Positions 1 to 8,762 are shown, counted from the first letter of the stretch. The stretch is 32,691 nucleotides of DNA from an uncultured Alphaproteobacteria bacterium (GCA_902521325.1 CABYRE010000012.1:1-32691), one strand, 5' to 3'. Numbers and translations are program-made. The notes: generated by a model not told the origin, from the letters alone.

Positions 1-2592
1 GATTATGTTGAAGACTATAAAATATTATTAAATGACGAATTTAAATATATATTTGAAAATCGACTAGAAAATATAAATGATTTTTATTTAGCTAGAAAAA
101 ATAATAAAGAAAGTTTTTTTCTTTCACCTGAATATTTTTACTTAAAAAAAGAAAAATTAAATAAATATTTAGATAAAAATGAGCATTATTACTTTAATAC
201 ATTTGATAAAAATAATCATATTAACATTGATGTAAATATTATTCATAATTTATCATCTATTAAAAAAGAAATAGATTTTAATTTTATAAATCAATTTTTT
301 GTTACTAGCTCTAAAGATAATATAATTTATATATGTTGCCGCAGTAAAGGAAGTTTAGAAAGGGTATCTAAAATATTACTGAATAATTTAAATTTAAATT
401 TAAATAATGTAACAAACTTTAATCATTCACTTTCAGATAGTATCCTTTTAACTATTCTGGATATTGAAGAGTCATTTAAATTTAATAAATATATTTTTAT
501 TAATGAAAAATCCTTGTTTGGTTATTTTTTTAATACGCAAATATCTAAATCACGTAAACAAACTATTTTTTTTGAAGAATTAAATAAGTTATCAATTGAT
601 TCTATTCTGGTACATTCTGAGTATGGTCTTTGTAAGTTTAATAATATAAGAAAAATTGAATTAAATGACTCAATTCATGAGTGTTTAGAGCTAGAATTTT
701 TTGAAAATCAAAAACTTTTTTTACCAGTTGAAAATTTAAGTTATGTATCAAAATATAGTGATGATACTGATGGAAACATTATTTTAGATAAACTTGGTGC
801 TTCACATTGGCAAAAAAGGAAAGCAGATGCAAAAAAGAAAATTAAAGATGCTGCAAAAAAACTTATTTCCATAGCTTCTAAGAGACTGCAATCTCAATCT
901 TATGAAATTAATACAAATATTCCTGAATACGATAAATTTGTAAGCACGTTCCCATATGTTGAAACTGATGATCAATTAAATGCAATTCAAGATGTAATTA
1001 ATGATTTTTCTAAGATGATACCATCTGATAGATTAATTGTAGGAGATGTTGCATTTGGAAAAACAGAAGTAATTTTAAGAGCTATTTTTCTAGCTGCAAA
1101 ATCAAATTTACAATCTGTTGTTTTAGTTCCAACTACAATTTTATCAAGACAGCATTATATTAATTTCAAAAAAAGATTATCTATTTTTGGTATTAACATT
1201 GCAGAAATTTCTAGATTAGTATCTTTAAAAGATAAAAAAGAAATTTTTGAAAAATGCAATAATGGTAATACAGATGTTTTAGTTGGTACTCATGCCTTAT
1301 TAAATGATAAATTAAAATTTAACAGACTTGGTCTAATAGTTTACGATGAAGAGCAAAAACTAGGAACAATTCAAAAAGAAAAATTTAAAGAAATTGCACC
1401 AAAAGCTCATTGTATCTCACTTAGCGCAACGCCTATTCCAAGAACTTTAAGTATGTCTCTTTCAGGGATAAGAGATCTAAGTCTAATTCTTACAGCTCCA
1501 TTTGAAAGGATGGCAGTTAGAACTTATGTTTCACCTTTTGATACTTTAACTATCACAGAAGCTATAAAGAGAGAGATATATGGCAGAAAAAATGGAGTTT
1601 ACTTTGTTGTGCCAAGAAAAAAAGATTTACCTTTTGTCGAACAATTTTTAAATGATAATTTACCAGAAATAAAATATGTAATTACTCACGGCCAGCTTAG
1701 CCCTAAATTATTAGAAAGTAGAATTTCAAAATTTTATAATCAAGAAGTTCCTTTAATGCTTAGCACAAATATTATTGAAAATGGTTTAGATTTGCCTCAC
1801 GTAAATACAATTATAGTTTACCGATCCAATATTTTTTCTTTAGCCGCACTATATCAATTGAAAGGAAGGGTAGGTAGATCTTCTAAACGTGGATATGCGT
1901 ACATTACATACAAAGAAAATGAATTAAAAGATAATGGTAGAAAAAGATTATCTATAATTAATTCCTCTGATCATCTTGGAGCAGGTTTTAATATCGCATC
2001 TCAAGATTTAGATCTTAGAGGTGGTGGCTCTATTATTGGAGAAGAACAGAGTGGTTTCATAAAAGAAATTGGAACAGAGCTTTACCATCAGATGCTTGAA
2101 GAAGAGATAAATTTACAAAAAAGTAAGATTAATTCTGACTTTATAAAAAAAGATAACTTTCAACCAATTATAAAAATTCCTGTTGAAATTTATATACCTG
2201 AAGATTTTATAAATGATGTCGATCTTAGATTATCCATTTATAAAAGAATCTCAAATATAAATAATAATAAAGAAATTGAAGAGATTAAAATAGAATTAAT
2301 AGATAGGTTTGGTAAATTACCTAATCAATTAATTAATTTACTAAAATTAGTACAAATTAAGATCATTTGTATAAAAAATAATATTGAAAAGTTTGAGTTT
2401 AGCAGAAAAGGCGTATTAATTAGTTTTTTTCAAAATAAACCGAAAAATCCAGAAAAATTATTAGAACTTTCACTATCAAATAATAGTTCTTTAATATTAA
2501 GACCAGATCAAAAAATATTTTATGATTTTGGCGGTAATTTAATTGATGATAGATTTGAATTATCGAAAAAAATTATTAACTTAATAAAATGA
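1..2592 (+). CDS. mfd: Transcription-repair coupling factor Mfd, 5'-truncated by the window edge
   Basis: Mfd is a DNA translocase that removes RNA polymerase stalled at lesions and recruits nucleotide excision repair. The reading frame is open from base 1, so this is the C-terminal 863 residues of a protein usually near 1150. The TTG at 514 is internal, not a start. Visible in order: the end of the UvrB-like region, a CarD-like RNA-polymerase-interacting domain (about nt 590-760, VHSEYGL and FLPVENL), a RecG-type helicase core with Walker A GDVAFGKTE (nt 1042-1068), DEEQ, SATPIPRT, HGQLS and QLKGRVGRS, then a C-terminal TRCF domain (about nt 2170-2400). The Walker A loop has Ala where most Mfd proteins have Gly, but the P-loop residues G, GK and T are kept. 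The stop overlaps the next start (ATGA). Confidence 0.97.
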   Translation, partial: DYVEDYKILLNDEFKYIFENRLENINDFYLARKNNKESFFLSPEYFYLKKEKLNKYLDKNEHYYFNTFDKNNHINIDVNIIHNLSSIKKEIDFNFINQFFVTSSKDNIIYICCRSKGSLERVSKILLNNLNLNLNNVTNFNHSLSDSILLTILDIEESFKFNKYIFINEKSLFGYFFNTQISKSRKQTIFFEELNKLSIDSILVHSEYGLCKFNNIRKIELNDSIHECLELEFFENQKLFLPVENLSYVSKYSDDTDGNIILDKLGASHWQKRKADAKKKIKDAAKKLISIASKRLQSQSYEINTNIPEYDKFVSTFPYVETDDQLNAIQDVINDFSKMIPSDRLIVGDVAFGKTEVILRAIFLAAKSNLQSVVLVPTTILSRQHYINFKKRLSIFGINIAEISRLVSLKDKKEIFEKCNNGNTDVLVGTHALLNDKLKFNRLGLIVYDEEQKLGTIQKEKFKEIAPKAHCISLSATPIPRTLSMSLSGIRDLSLILTAPFERMAVRTYVSPFDTLTITEAIKREIYGRKNGVYFVVPRKKDLPFVEQFLNDNLPEIKYVITHGQLSPKLLESRISKFYNQEVPLMLSTNIIENGLDLPHVNTIIVYRSNIFSLAALYQLKGRVGRSSKRGYAYITYKENELKDNGRKRLSIINSSDHLGAGFNIASQDLDLRGGGSIIGEEQSGFIKEIGTELYHQMLEEEINLQKSKINSDFIKKDNFQPIIKIPVEIYIPEDFINDVDLRLSIYKRISNINNNKEIEEIKIELIDRFGKLPNQLINLLKLVQIKIICIKNNIEKFEFSRKGVLISFFQNKPKNPEKLLELSLSNNSSLILRPDQKIFYDFGGNLIDDRFELSKKIINLIK

Positions 2593-3686
2593 GATTATTT
2601 GTATTTTCATCTATCTTAATTATTTTTTTAATATTAAATAAAAATGTTTTTTCTTTAAGTAATGATCATAAATTATCAATATTAAAAAAAGGTCTAGATC
2701 AACCTTGGAGTATTTCATTTATTAATAAGAATGAAATATTGATTAGTGAGAAAACAGGTAAAATAAAATTATTTAATCAAACTAATGGAAGTATTATTGA
2801 GATAAAGCATAATTTAAGTTTTATTGAGGATATAAACTCTCAAGGTGGTTTGCTGGAAATTTTATATCATGATGATCATGTTTATATTAGTTACTCTGAG
2901 AAAAGAGGTGAATTTAAATTATATGGACCATCATCTACGTCAATTGCAAAAGCAAAATTTAATAGAGAAAAACTAAATTTTAATAATATATTTAGATCTG
3001 AGCCCCCAATAAGATCGCCTTATCATTTTGGCTCTAGAATAGTAATTAAAGATAACTATTTATTTGCTTCTTTAGGTGAAAGAGGCAAAGGAATGATTGC
3101 TCAAGAAGCAGATAAACATCCAGGTAGTATTATTAGAATTAATTTAGATGGATCAGTACCAAAAGATAATCCACATTTTAAAGACCAACCTTTATGGCTT
3201 CCTGAAATTTTTCAAATTGGTGTTAGAAATCCTCAAGGAATGGCAATCTCTTCTTTTGATAATAAAATATACATCAGTAATCACGGAGCTAAAGGTGGTG
3301 ATTGGATTGGTGAAGTAAAGAAAGGTGAAAACTATGGATGGAAAATACTTGGTTGGGGTGGAACAAATTATAATAATACAAAAATAGGACCTAAATGGTT
3401 ACCAGGTTATACAAAAGCAATTCATTACTGGGTACCTTCAATTGCTGTTAGTGCAATCACAATATATGATGGAGAAGAATTTCCAGAATTTAAAGGATTA
3501 GCACTTGTAACATCATTAAAAGATCAATCTTTACGCTCATTAGATTTTTCAAATTTAGATAATGTAGAAGAAGATATTATTTTTAAGAATGAAATAGGAA
3601 GAATAAGAGATATTAAAATTCATCCAGAAAGTGGTAAAATTTTCTTTTTAGCTCAAGATAAATTATGGAAATTTGAAAAAAAATAA
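2589..3686 (+). CDS. PQQ-dependent aldose sugar dehydrogenase (YliI/GSDH family), periplasmic
   Basis: Predicted soluble quinoprotein that oxidises aldoses to lactones in the periplasm, passing electrons from PQQ to the respiratory chain. The 365 residues start with a hydrophobic signal peptide (about 1-22) and continue as a six-bladed beta-propeller of the GSDH fold. Family signatures are GLDQPWSISF near residue 35, the catalytic-His segment HFGSR (His146), ADKHPGSIIRINLDG, GVRNPQGMA and GENYGW. E. coli YliI has equivalent motifs. The ATG lies inside the mfd stop, so the two genes are probably translationally coupled, an odd pairing of a repair gene with a periplasmic oxidase. No PQQ biosynthesis gene is in the window. 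The exact sugar cannot be told from sequence. Confidence 0.9.
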   Translation: MRLFVFSSILIIFLILNKNVFSLSNDHKLSILKKGLDQPWSISFINKNEILISEKTGKIKLFNQTNGSIIEIKHNLSFIEDINSQGGLLEILYHDDHVYISYSEKRGEFKLYGPSSTSIAKAKFNREKLNFNNIFRSEPPIRSPYHFGSRIVIKDNYLFASLGERGKGMIAQEADKHPGSIIRINLDGSVPKDNPHFKDQPLWLPEIFQIGVRNPQGMAISSFDNKIYISNHGAKGGDWIGEVKKGENYGWKILGWGGTNYNNTKIGPKWLPGYTKAIHYWVPSIAVSAITIYDGEEFPEFKGLALVTSLKDQSLRSLDFSNLDNVEEDIIFKNEIGRIRDIKIHPESGKIFFLAQDKLWKFEKK

Positions 3687-3699
3687 TATCTTCATGTGT

Positions 3700-3727
3700 T
3701 TGAGAAATATTCTTTTTGATTTATAAT
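3700..3727 (+). promoter_or_regulatory. Sigma-70-like promoter ahead of the 38-codon ORF
   Basis: TTGAGA (3700-3705) is separated by 16 nt from a perfect TATAAT (3722-3727). The expected transcription start falls at about 3734, which is the A of the ATG of the small membrane ORF, so the message would be leaderless. Inferred from consensus only; AT-rich DNA produces false -10 boxes, but the paired -35 raises the odds. Confidence 0.5.
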
Positions 3728-3733
3728 AGCTAT

Positions 3734-3850
3734 ATGTTTGAATTTTTAGCTTTTTTAGTTGGTGTTATGATAATGGGACCAATAGTTTATATTTATTTTT
3801 TAGTTCAAGATTTAAAAAAAAGAGTTGATAAACTAGAAGATAAAAATTAA
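3734..3850 (+). CDS. Small single-pass membrane protein, 38 aa, hypothetical
   Basis: Not recognised as a named family. The ORF encodes 38 residues: a hydrophobic N-terminal helix (about residues 3-25, with GVMIMGPIVYIYFLV) followed by a short charged helix (QDLKKRVDKLEDKN) that has heptad-like Leu/Val spacing. This is the usual layout of small bacterial membrane regulators and assembly factors. It lies alone between the aldose dehydrogenase gene and the tRNA. A good promoter ends 6 nt before its ATG, and no ribosome binding site is visible, which fits a leaderless transcript. The hydrophobic-then-amphipathic pattern and the promoter argue for a real gene; the short length argues for caution. 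Confidence 0.55.
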   Translation: MFEFLAFLVGVMIMGPIVYIYFLVQDLKKRVDKLEDKN

Positions 3851-3870
3851 TTTTTATTTTAAAGAAATTT

Positions 3871-3960
3871 TGGCGGAGAGAGTGAGATTCGAACTCACGA
3901 ACGAGTTGCCCCGTTGCCGGTTTTCAAGACCGGTGCTTTCAACCGCTCAGCCATCTCTCC
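3871..3960 (-). tRNA. tRNA-Ser, anticodon UGA
   Basis: On the minus strand the sequence folds as a class II tRNA. The acceptor stem GGAGAGA pairs with TCTCTCC. The anticodon stem CCGGT/ACCGG carries the loop CTTGAAA, giving anticodon TGA (plus-strand 3924-3926). A long variable arm typical of serine tRNAs follows, then the T arm GTGAG-TTCGAAT-CTCAC. The 3' CCA is encoded (plus-strand TGG at 3871-3873) after discriminator G. It should read UCA and, by wobble, other UCN codons. Confidence 0.97.
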
Positions 3961-3972
3961 GTTAAAGTGCTT

Positions 3973-3999
3973 ACTATAGTTTCAACATAAAAAAGTCAA
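3973..3999 (-). promoter_or_regulatory. Probable promoter of the tRNA-Ser gene
   Basis: Read on the minus strand, TTGACT (plus 3994-3999) and TATAGT (plus 3973-3978) are separated by 15 nt, slightly short of the ideal spacing. Each box has one mismatch to consensus. The -10 lies 12 nt before the mature tRNA 5' end, as expected for a short processed leader. Confidence 0.42.
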
Positions 4000-4012
4000 A
4001 ATATTAAGTATA

Positions 4013-4034
4013 TATCGTTTCCTAATTAACGATA
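4013..4034. repeat. 7-bp dyad upstream of the mltB-like gene
   Basis: TATCGTT (4013-4019) and AACGATA (4028-4034) form a perfect inverted repeat around an 8-nt spacer. It ends 19 nt before the first gene of the long operon, so it could be an operator or a small leader hairpin. It is unusual here because the arms contain a CpG, not only A and T. Function unknown. Confidence 0.35.
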
Positions 4035-4053
4035 GTTTTGGTAATTTTATATA

Positions 4054-5091
4054 ATGATTTTTAGGTTTGTATTAATATTTTTATTTATATCATTTAACGC
4101 TCACACAACTGATTGTGAACAACCAAAAATGCCAACTGATGATGAATGGAATATTTGGCTTTCTAATATTAAAAAAGAAGCTTTAGAAATAGGCATAAGT
4201 CAAAACACTATCTCAAAACAATTAAATAATGTTAAGCCACAAAGTAAAATTATTATGCGTGATCGATGCCAGCCAGCATCAACAATGACTCTAGATGAGT
4301 ATTTATTTTATACAATTACAAAAGATAAAATTTTTGCAGGAAAAAATTTTTTAAAAAAACATGAAGATTTATTAAAAGAAATTGGAGAGTTTTTTAAAAT
4401 ACAACCCAGATTTATAGTGGCTGTATTAGGTATGGAAAGTTATTATGGAAGAAATCAAGGAAAAATAAATTCAATAATTGCAATCACAACTCTTGCATTT
4501 GATAGAAGAAGAAGTGATTTTTATAAAAAACAATTATTTGCAGCTCTTGAAATTTTAGATAAAAATCTTGTTCCTAGTGGGGAATTAAAAGGAAGTTGGG
4601 GTGGTGCAGTTGGTATGACCCAAATGATACCAACAACCTTTTTAGAAACAGCATATGACTGGGACGGTGATGGAATTGATATATGGAATAATTATGCAGA
4701 TGCTTTTGCAAGTACTGCAAATTATTTAACTTCTTTAGATAAAAATCCATGGTCTAATGATAGTACTTGGGGAAGAGAAGTACTCCCTCCAAAAGATATT
4801 TCTTCATCATTTTTTGATACTATAAAGCAAATTAATCCGAAAGGTTGTGGAGCAGTTAAACGTAGATCAATTCCAAAAACTCTATCTGAATGGTCAAAGT
4901 TAGGATTTACAAAAATTAATGGAGATCCTTTACCTTTAAGAGATGCTTTAGAAGCTAGATTAATAATGCCAGATGGGATAGATGGTAGAATGTTCATAGT
5001 ATATCCTAATTATAAAAATATTCTTTATTATAATTGTTCATCATATTATGCTGTATCAGTGGGTCTTCTAAGTGATAAAATATCTAATTAG
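4054..5091 (+). CDS. Lytic murein transglycosylase, MltB (SLT_2) family
   Basis: Cleaves peptidoglycan glycan strands non-hydrolytically, leaving 1,6-anhydro-muramic ends, in the periplasm. The 345 residues start with a signal sequence (about 1-18); a Cys at 21 exists but no clean lipobox, so it is probably soluble. The catalytic Glu is E128 in GMESYYG. The second family block, GSWGGAVGMTQMIPTTF, is at 180-196, followed by the WDGDGIDIWN segment. There is no C-terminal peptidoglycan-binding domain. Its 3' end overlaps the RlpA-like gene by 20 nt, placing two cell-wall genes and a D,D-carboxypeptidase in tandem. First gene of the long plus-strand operon. Confidence 0.92.
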   Translation: MIFRFVLIFLFISFNAHTTDCEQPKMPTDDEWNIWLSNIKKEALEIGISQNTISKQLNNVKPQSKIIMRDRCQPASTMTLDEYLFYTITKDKIFAGKNFLKKHEDLLKEIGEFFKIQPRFIVAVLGMESYYGRNQGKINSIIAITTLAFDRRRSDFYKKQLFAALEILDKNLVPSGELKGSWGGAVGMTQMIPTTFLETAYDWDGDGIDIWNNYADAFASTANYLTSLDKNPWSNDSTWGREVLPPKDISSSFFDTIKQINPKGCGAVKRRSIPKTLSEWSKLGFTKINGDPLPLRDALEARLIMPDGIDGRMFIVYPNYKNILYYNCSSYYAVSVGLLSDKISN

Positions 5092-6007
5092 TGTAATTGT
5101 TCTATTATTTATATTTTCTTGTAATGAATTAAATCTTAATAATGTTTCTGATGTTGTAGAAAATAGCACAAATAAAATAGAAGAAATAATTGATAATAAA
5201 AAAGAAGATAAAAAAGACAAAAAGCAATCAAGTAATAAACAAACAAAAGATAATATTTTTTATTATGTTGGTGAACCCTATTTTATTGAAGGGGTTAGAT
5301 ATATTCCCGAGGAAGATTATAATTATTCAGAAATTGGACTTTCTTCTTTTTATGGTAAGGAATTACACAATATTAAAACCGTAAACAATGATTTAAATAA
5401 AGTTACGGAATTACTTGGTAGACATAAAACCCTACCTATTCCAAGTATGGTCAAGGTCACTAACTTGGATAATGGACTTTCTATAAATGTAAAAATAATA
5501 GATAGACATGATGATAATGCAGTTATTATTCAAGTTTCAAGAAAAGTTGCACAACTTCTTGGATTTTATAAATCTAAAATAGCCACTGTTAAAGTAGAAA
5601 TACTTTCTGATGCTAGTAAGCAATGGAAGAGTGTTGCAAATTCTTTAAATGAAGAAAATTTTGATGAAACTATCTCATCTGCACCAACAGATACTGTGTC
5701 TATAGAAGAAATTGATGAAATTATAGAAACTAATGATGATACCAATTCTATTGTTGAGGAGCCAATTGAGCTAAATGCAGAAAAAATAACTGATTTCAAA
5801 TTATATTTAAAAGTTACAGGATTTGAAAATTATGAGAGTATTGGATCCATATTAGATAACTATGATATCAATTTAAAATATACTTCTGAAAAAAATAATT
5901 CTAAATATGACGTAATTATTGGTCCTCTTGAAAATACAGAAGCAAATAATTTGGTTTCATACTTTATCTCAAAAGGTTATAAGGATACTGAAATTCTTAT
6001 TGAATAA
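5072..6007 (+). CDS. RlpA-like septal-ring lipoprotein with degenerate DPBB domain and C-terminal SPOR-like domain
   Basis: RlpA proteins are outer-membrane lipoproteins at the septum; the Pseudomonas protein is a lytic transglycosylase acting on denuded glycan. Here 311 residues show a lipoprotein signal ending IFSC (Cys17), an acidic/Lys-rich linker (about 30-60), and a double-psi beta-barrel (about 84-178) with SSFYGKEL, GRHKTLPIPSMVKVTNLDNG and IIDRHDD. A SPOR-like end (about 240-311) follows a Glu/Asp-rich linker. His118 and Asp144 of the barrel are kept, but the usual TANGE segment reads TVNND, so the expected catalytic Glu is missing. It may be non-enzymatic. It overlaps the upstream transglycosylase gene by 20 nt. 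Confidence 0.85.
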   Translation: MIKYLISVIVLLFIFSCNELNLNNVSDVVENSTNKIEEIIDNKKEDKKDKKQSSNKQTKDNIFYYVGEPYFIEGVRYIPEEDYNYSEIGLSSFYGKELHNIKTVNNDLNKVTELLGRHKTLPIPSMVKVTNLDNGLSINVKIIDRHDDNAVIIQVSRKVAQLLGFYKSKIATVKVEILSDASKQWKSVANSLNEENFDETISSAPTDTVSIEEIDEIIETNDDTNSIVEEPIELNAEKITDFKLYLKVTGFENYESIGSILDNYDINLKYTSEKNNSKYDVIIGPLENTEANNLVSYFISKGYKDTEILIE

Positions 6008-6042
6008 CAAATAAAGGTCATAATTAAGAATTATTAATATTT

Positions 6043-7176
6043 ATGGTAAAAATTTTTAGCTTTTTTTTATTTTTTATTATTTCTTTAAAACTTTACGCCA
6101 TTGATACAAAGGCAGAGCAAGCAGTTGTAATTGATTTTGATACAAATGAAATTCTTTTTGAAAAAAATTCTAATACAAAAGTTATACCAGCTTCAATGAC
6201 TAAGATCATGACCGTTTATGTTGCATTTGATAGAATAAAGAATACCAATTTTGCAATTTCTAATGAATGTAGAGTGTCTTCTAAAGCTTATAAAAAGGGA
6301 GGTTCCAGAACATTTTTAGAGATAGATGATAATGTAACAGTTGATGATTTATTAAAAGGTATAATTGTTCAATCTGGTAATGATGCTTCTATAGCTTTAG
6401 CAGAATGTTTAGGTGGTACTGAAGAAGATTTTGCTAAACTTATGAACGTTTATGCAGAACGTTTAGGAATGATAAATACGAATTTTGTTAATTCATCTGG
6501 CTGGCCTGATGATAATCACTATTCTACTGTTTATGATCTTGGAATTCTTTCAAATGCAATAATTAGAGATTTTCCTAATCTTTATACATATTTTAAAATG
6601 GAAGAGTTTACTTATAATGATATTACTCAGCCAAATAGAAATAAACTTTTATATCAAGTTCAAGGAGCAGATGGATTAAAAACAGGTTTTACAAAAGAAT
6701 CCGGGTGGGGAATAGCTGCTACAGCATTAAGAAATGATAGAAGAATTACAGTTGTTATCAATGGTACCAATAGCTCTAGATCAAGATTAAATGAATCTTC
6801 TAATTTAATAAATTGGGCATTTAATCAAACTTCGCAACAAATATTAGTTGAAAAAGATCAATTTATTAAAGAAGTTGATGTATGGCTGGGTAGTGAGAGT
6901 AGTATTAATTTAATTAGTGCACAAAAATTAGTATCAACATTATCATTTGATCAAATTCAATTAATGAATTCTTCTATTACATATACAAAACCAATATCTG
7001 CCCCAATTAAAAAAGGTGATGAATTAGGAAAATTAAATATAAATATAGAAGGAAAGCCAAAAATAGAAGTACCGCTTATTGCAGAAAAAGATGTATCTGA
7101 AATTAACCCTTTATTTAAAATATTTGCCGCTGCAAAATACTTAATTTTTGGAAGAAGTTTGGATGAAATCAAATAA
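6043..7176 (+). CDS. D-alanyl-D-alanine carboxypeptidase (peptidase S11, PBP5/6 family)
   Basis: Trims the terminal D-Ala from peptidoglycan pentapeptides in the periplasm. A signal peptide occupies about residues 1-20. All three penicillin-binding motifs are present: SMTK (Ser51, Lys54), SGN (Ser111-Asn113) and KTG (from Lys213). A PBP5-type C-terminal beta domain covers about 275-365 and ends in a short hydrophobic/amphipathic tail (FKIFAAAKYLIFG), the usual membrane anchor. Length 377 is normal. It follows RlpA after 35 nt with no clear terminator and overlaps tmk by 14 nt. This order of D,D-carboxypeptidase then tmk is common in Alphaproteobacteria. Confidence 0.95.
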   Translation: MVKIFSFFLFFIISLKLYAIDTKAEQAVVIDFDTNEILFEKNSNTKVIPASMTKIMTVYVAFDRIKNTNFAISNECRVSSKAYKKGGSRTFLEIDDNVTVDDLLKGIIVQSGNDASIALAECLGGTEEDFAKLMNVYAERLGMINTNFVNSSGWPDDNHYSTVYDLGILSNAIIRDFPNLYTYFKMEEFTYNDITQPNRNKLLYQVQGADGLKTGFTKESGWGIAATALRNDRRITVVINGTNSSRSRLNESSNLINWAFNQTSQQILVEKDQFIKEVDVWLGSESSINLISAQKLVSTLSFDQIQLMNSSITYTKPISAPIKKGDELGKLNINIEGKPKIEVPLIAEKDVSEINPLFKIFAAAKYLIFGRSLDEIK

Positions 7177-7774
7177 AGGTTTATTCATTACTTTTGAAGG
7201 ACCTGAAGCTAGCGGAAAGTCATCTCAAATATTACTTTTATCAAAATATTTAAAAAAAAATAAAATTCCTTTTATTGTCACTAGAGAACCTGGAGGAACT
7301 AATTTTGCAGAAAAGTTAAGAAAATTAATTTTAGATAATAAATCTACAATTAATAATTTAGAAGAATTGCTTCTTCTTATGGCATCTAGATCAAATCATA
7401 TAAATAAAGTAATTATTCCTAATCTTAAAAAAGGAAAGATTGTCATTTCAGATCGATATGCAGATTCATCCTTTGTTTATCAAGGTTATGTAAATAAATT
7501 TGGAATTAAAAGAATTCAAAAACTTCACAAAGAACTTCTAAACAATTTTTTTCCTGACTATACTTTTATTTTTAAAATTAATCCAAAAGAAATAATTAAA
7601 AGATTAAAACAGAGGAAGGTTAAAAACAAGTACGATAAATCTAACTTATTATTTCATCAAAAAGTAATTCAAGGATATAAAAAAATAGCAAATCCAAAAA
7701 GATATATAATGGTTGATGCTTCTTTATCTAAAGATATAATTCACAAAAATATTATTAAAAAATTAAAGTTATAA
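7163..7774 (+). CDS. tmk: Thymidylate kinase
   Basis: Phosphorylates dTMP to dTDP with ATP in the cytosol. The P-loop GPEASGKS lies at residues 13-20, with REPGGT and DRYADSSFVYQG following in the standard order, and a basic LID-like stretch (LKQRKVKNKYDK). The frame is open from a TTG at 7148, but the ATG at 7163 gives the usual short N-terminus (MKSNKGLFITFEG), so it is chosen; this makes 203 residues. It overlaps the carboxypeptidase gene by 14 nt and is 3 nt from holB, so translation is probably coupled. Confidence 0.95.
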   Translation: MKSNKGLFITFEGPEASGKSSQILLLSKYLKKNKIPFIVTREPGGTNFAEKLRKLILDNKSTINNLEELLLLMASRSNHINKVIIPNLKKGKIVISDRYADSSFVYQGYVNKFGIKRIQKLHKELLNNFFPDYTFIFKINPKEIIKRLKQRKVKNKYDKSNLLFHQKVIQGYKKIANPKRYIMVDASLSKDIIHKNIIKKLKL

Positions 7775-7777
7775 TTA

Positions 7778-8761
7778 ATGATTGAATTAATAGGTTTTGA
7801 AAAAGAGTATAGTGATCTCCTTAAAAGATACAAATTAAATAATCTTCCAAATTCAATTTTAATTCATGGATTGAGTGGTATAGGTAAAAGAACTTTTCTC
7901 AATAAATTAGTAAAAAATATTATAAATATAGAATTTAAAGATAGTAATTTGGACCATCATTTAAATTTATTTAAAAATAATACACATCCAAATATAAAAA
8001 TAATTGAAAAAGAGATTGATAGTAAAACTGGAAAAATTAAATCTAATATTACAATTGAACAAATTAGAAGATTAAAAACATTTTTAAATTCAACAACAAC
8101 AATTCAAAATTCTTCTAAAATAGTCATTATTGATTCTGCTGATTATTTAAATATTAGTTCTGCAAATAGTATGCTCAAGATCTTAGAAGAATCAAAAGAA
8201 AATACCTATATTTTTTTAATATCAAACCAGATTTCATTACTTTTACCAACAATTAGATCAAGATGTTTAAAAATTAAATTTAATACTCATAATTTAACTA
8301 ATTTTACTAATATTATAAAAAATAATATTGATGAAATATCTAATAAAGAAATAAATTTTTACTTTGAATTAACATATGGATCACCAGGAACCACTATTCT
8401 ATATTATAAGAATGATTTCTTGGATATTTTCCAATTATCAATTAAATGTCTTTTATCAAATGATCTAGATAATAATAAAATAAATTTATCTAATATTTTA
8501 TCAAAACTTAATAATGATGAATTTAATAATTATTTATCAATGCTTAAATTTATTCTAATTGTTGCTAATAAGCTAAAAGTAAACAAAGATGATAAAAGCT
8601 TGGTTAATATGACAAATTATCTAGAGTTAGAGTCTTTATCGACAAATCTTACCAAAAAAAATCTTATTGATAGATTTGATTATTTAACTAATAACCAAAA
8701 AGAATTATTTAGTTTAAATCTTGACAAAAAAATATTTATATTAAATTTTTTAACTCAATAA
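7778..8761 (+). CDS. holB: DNA polymerase III subunit delta'
   Basis: Clamp-loader subunit of the replicative polymerase. The AAA+ Walker A is GLSGIGKRT (residues 31-39). The central block with IEQIRRLK, KIVIIDSADYL, SANSMLKILEE and the sensor-1/arginine-finger motif RSRC is diagnostic of delta'/DnaX-type ATPases. The zinc-binding cysteine cluster of DnaX is absent, which is usual for many delta' proteins. Position between tmk and metG supports the call. The C-terminal half is divergent and Asn/Lys-rich, as expected for an AT-rich genome. Confidence 0.93.
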   Translation: MIELIGFEKEYSDLLKRYKLNNLPNSILIHGLSGIGKRTFLNKLVKNIINIEFKDSNLDHHLNLFKNNTHPNIKIIEKEIDSKTGKIKSNITIEQIRRLKTFLNSTTTIQNSSKIVIIDSADYLNISSANSMLKILEESKENTYIFLISNQISLLLPTIRSRCLKIKFNTHNLTNFTNIIKNNIDEISNKEINFYFELTYGSPGTTILYYKNDFLDIFQLSIKCLLSNDLDNNKINLSNILSKLNNDEFNNYLSMLKFILIVANKLKVNKDDKSLVNMTNYLELESLSTNLTKKNLIDRFDYLTNNQKELFSLNLDKKIFILNFLTQ

Positions 8762-8762
8762 A

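Noticed and set aside
514-516. TTG as start of Mfd
   Set aside because: The same frame is open back to base 1 and encodes Mfd-like sequence, so the gene is cut by the window edge.
3684-3716. Possible terminator after the aldose dehydrogenase gene
   Set aside because: Only about five A/T pairs with mismatches before a T5 run; too weak to call.
3871-3960. tRNA-Ser as an integration site
   Set aside because: No repeated tRNA 3' end, integrase or foreign-looking genes flank it.
4722-4997. Antisense ORF inside the MltB-like gene, and similar antisense ORFs within other genes
   Set aside because: They lie inside well-supported genes, have no family signatures and look like shadows of codon bias.
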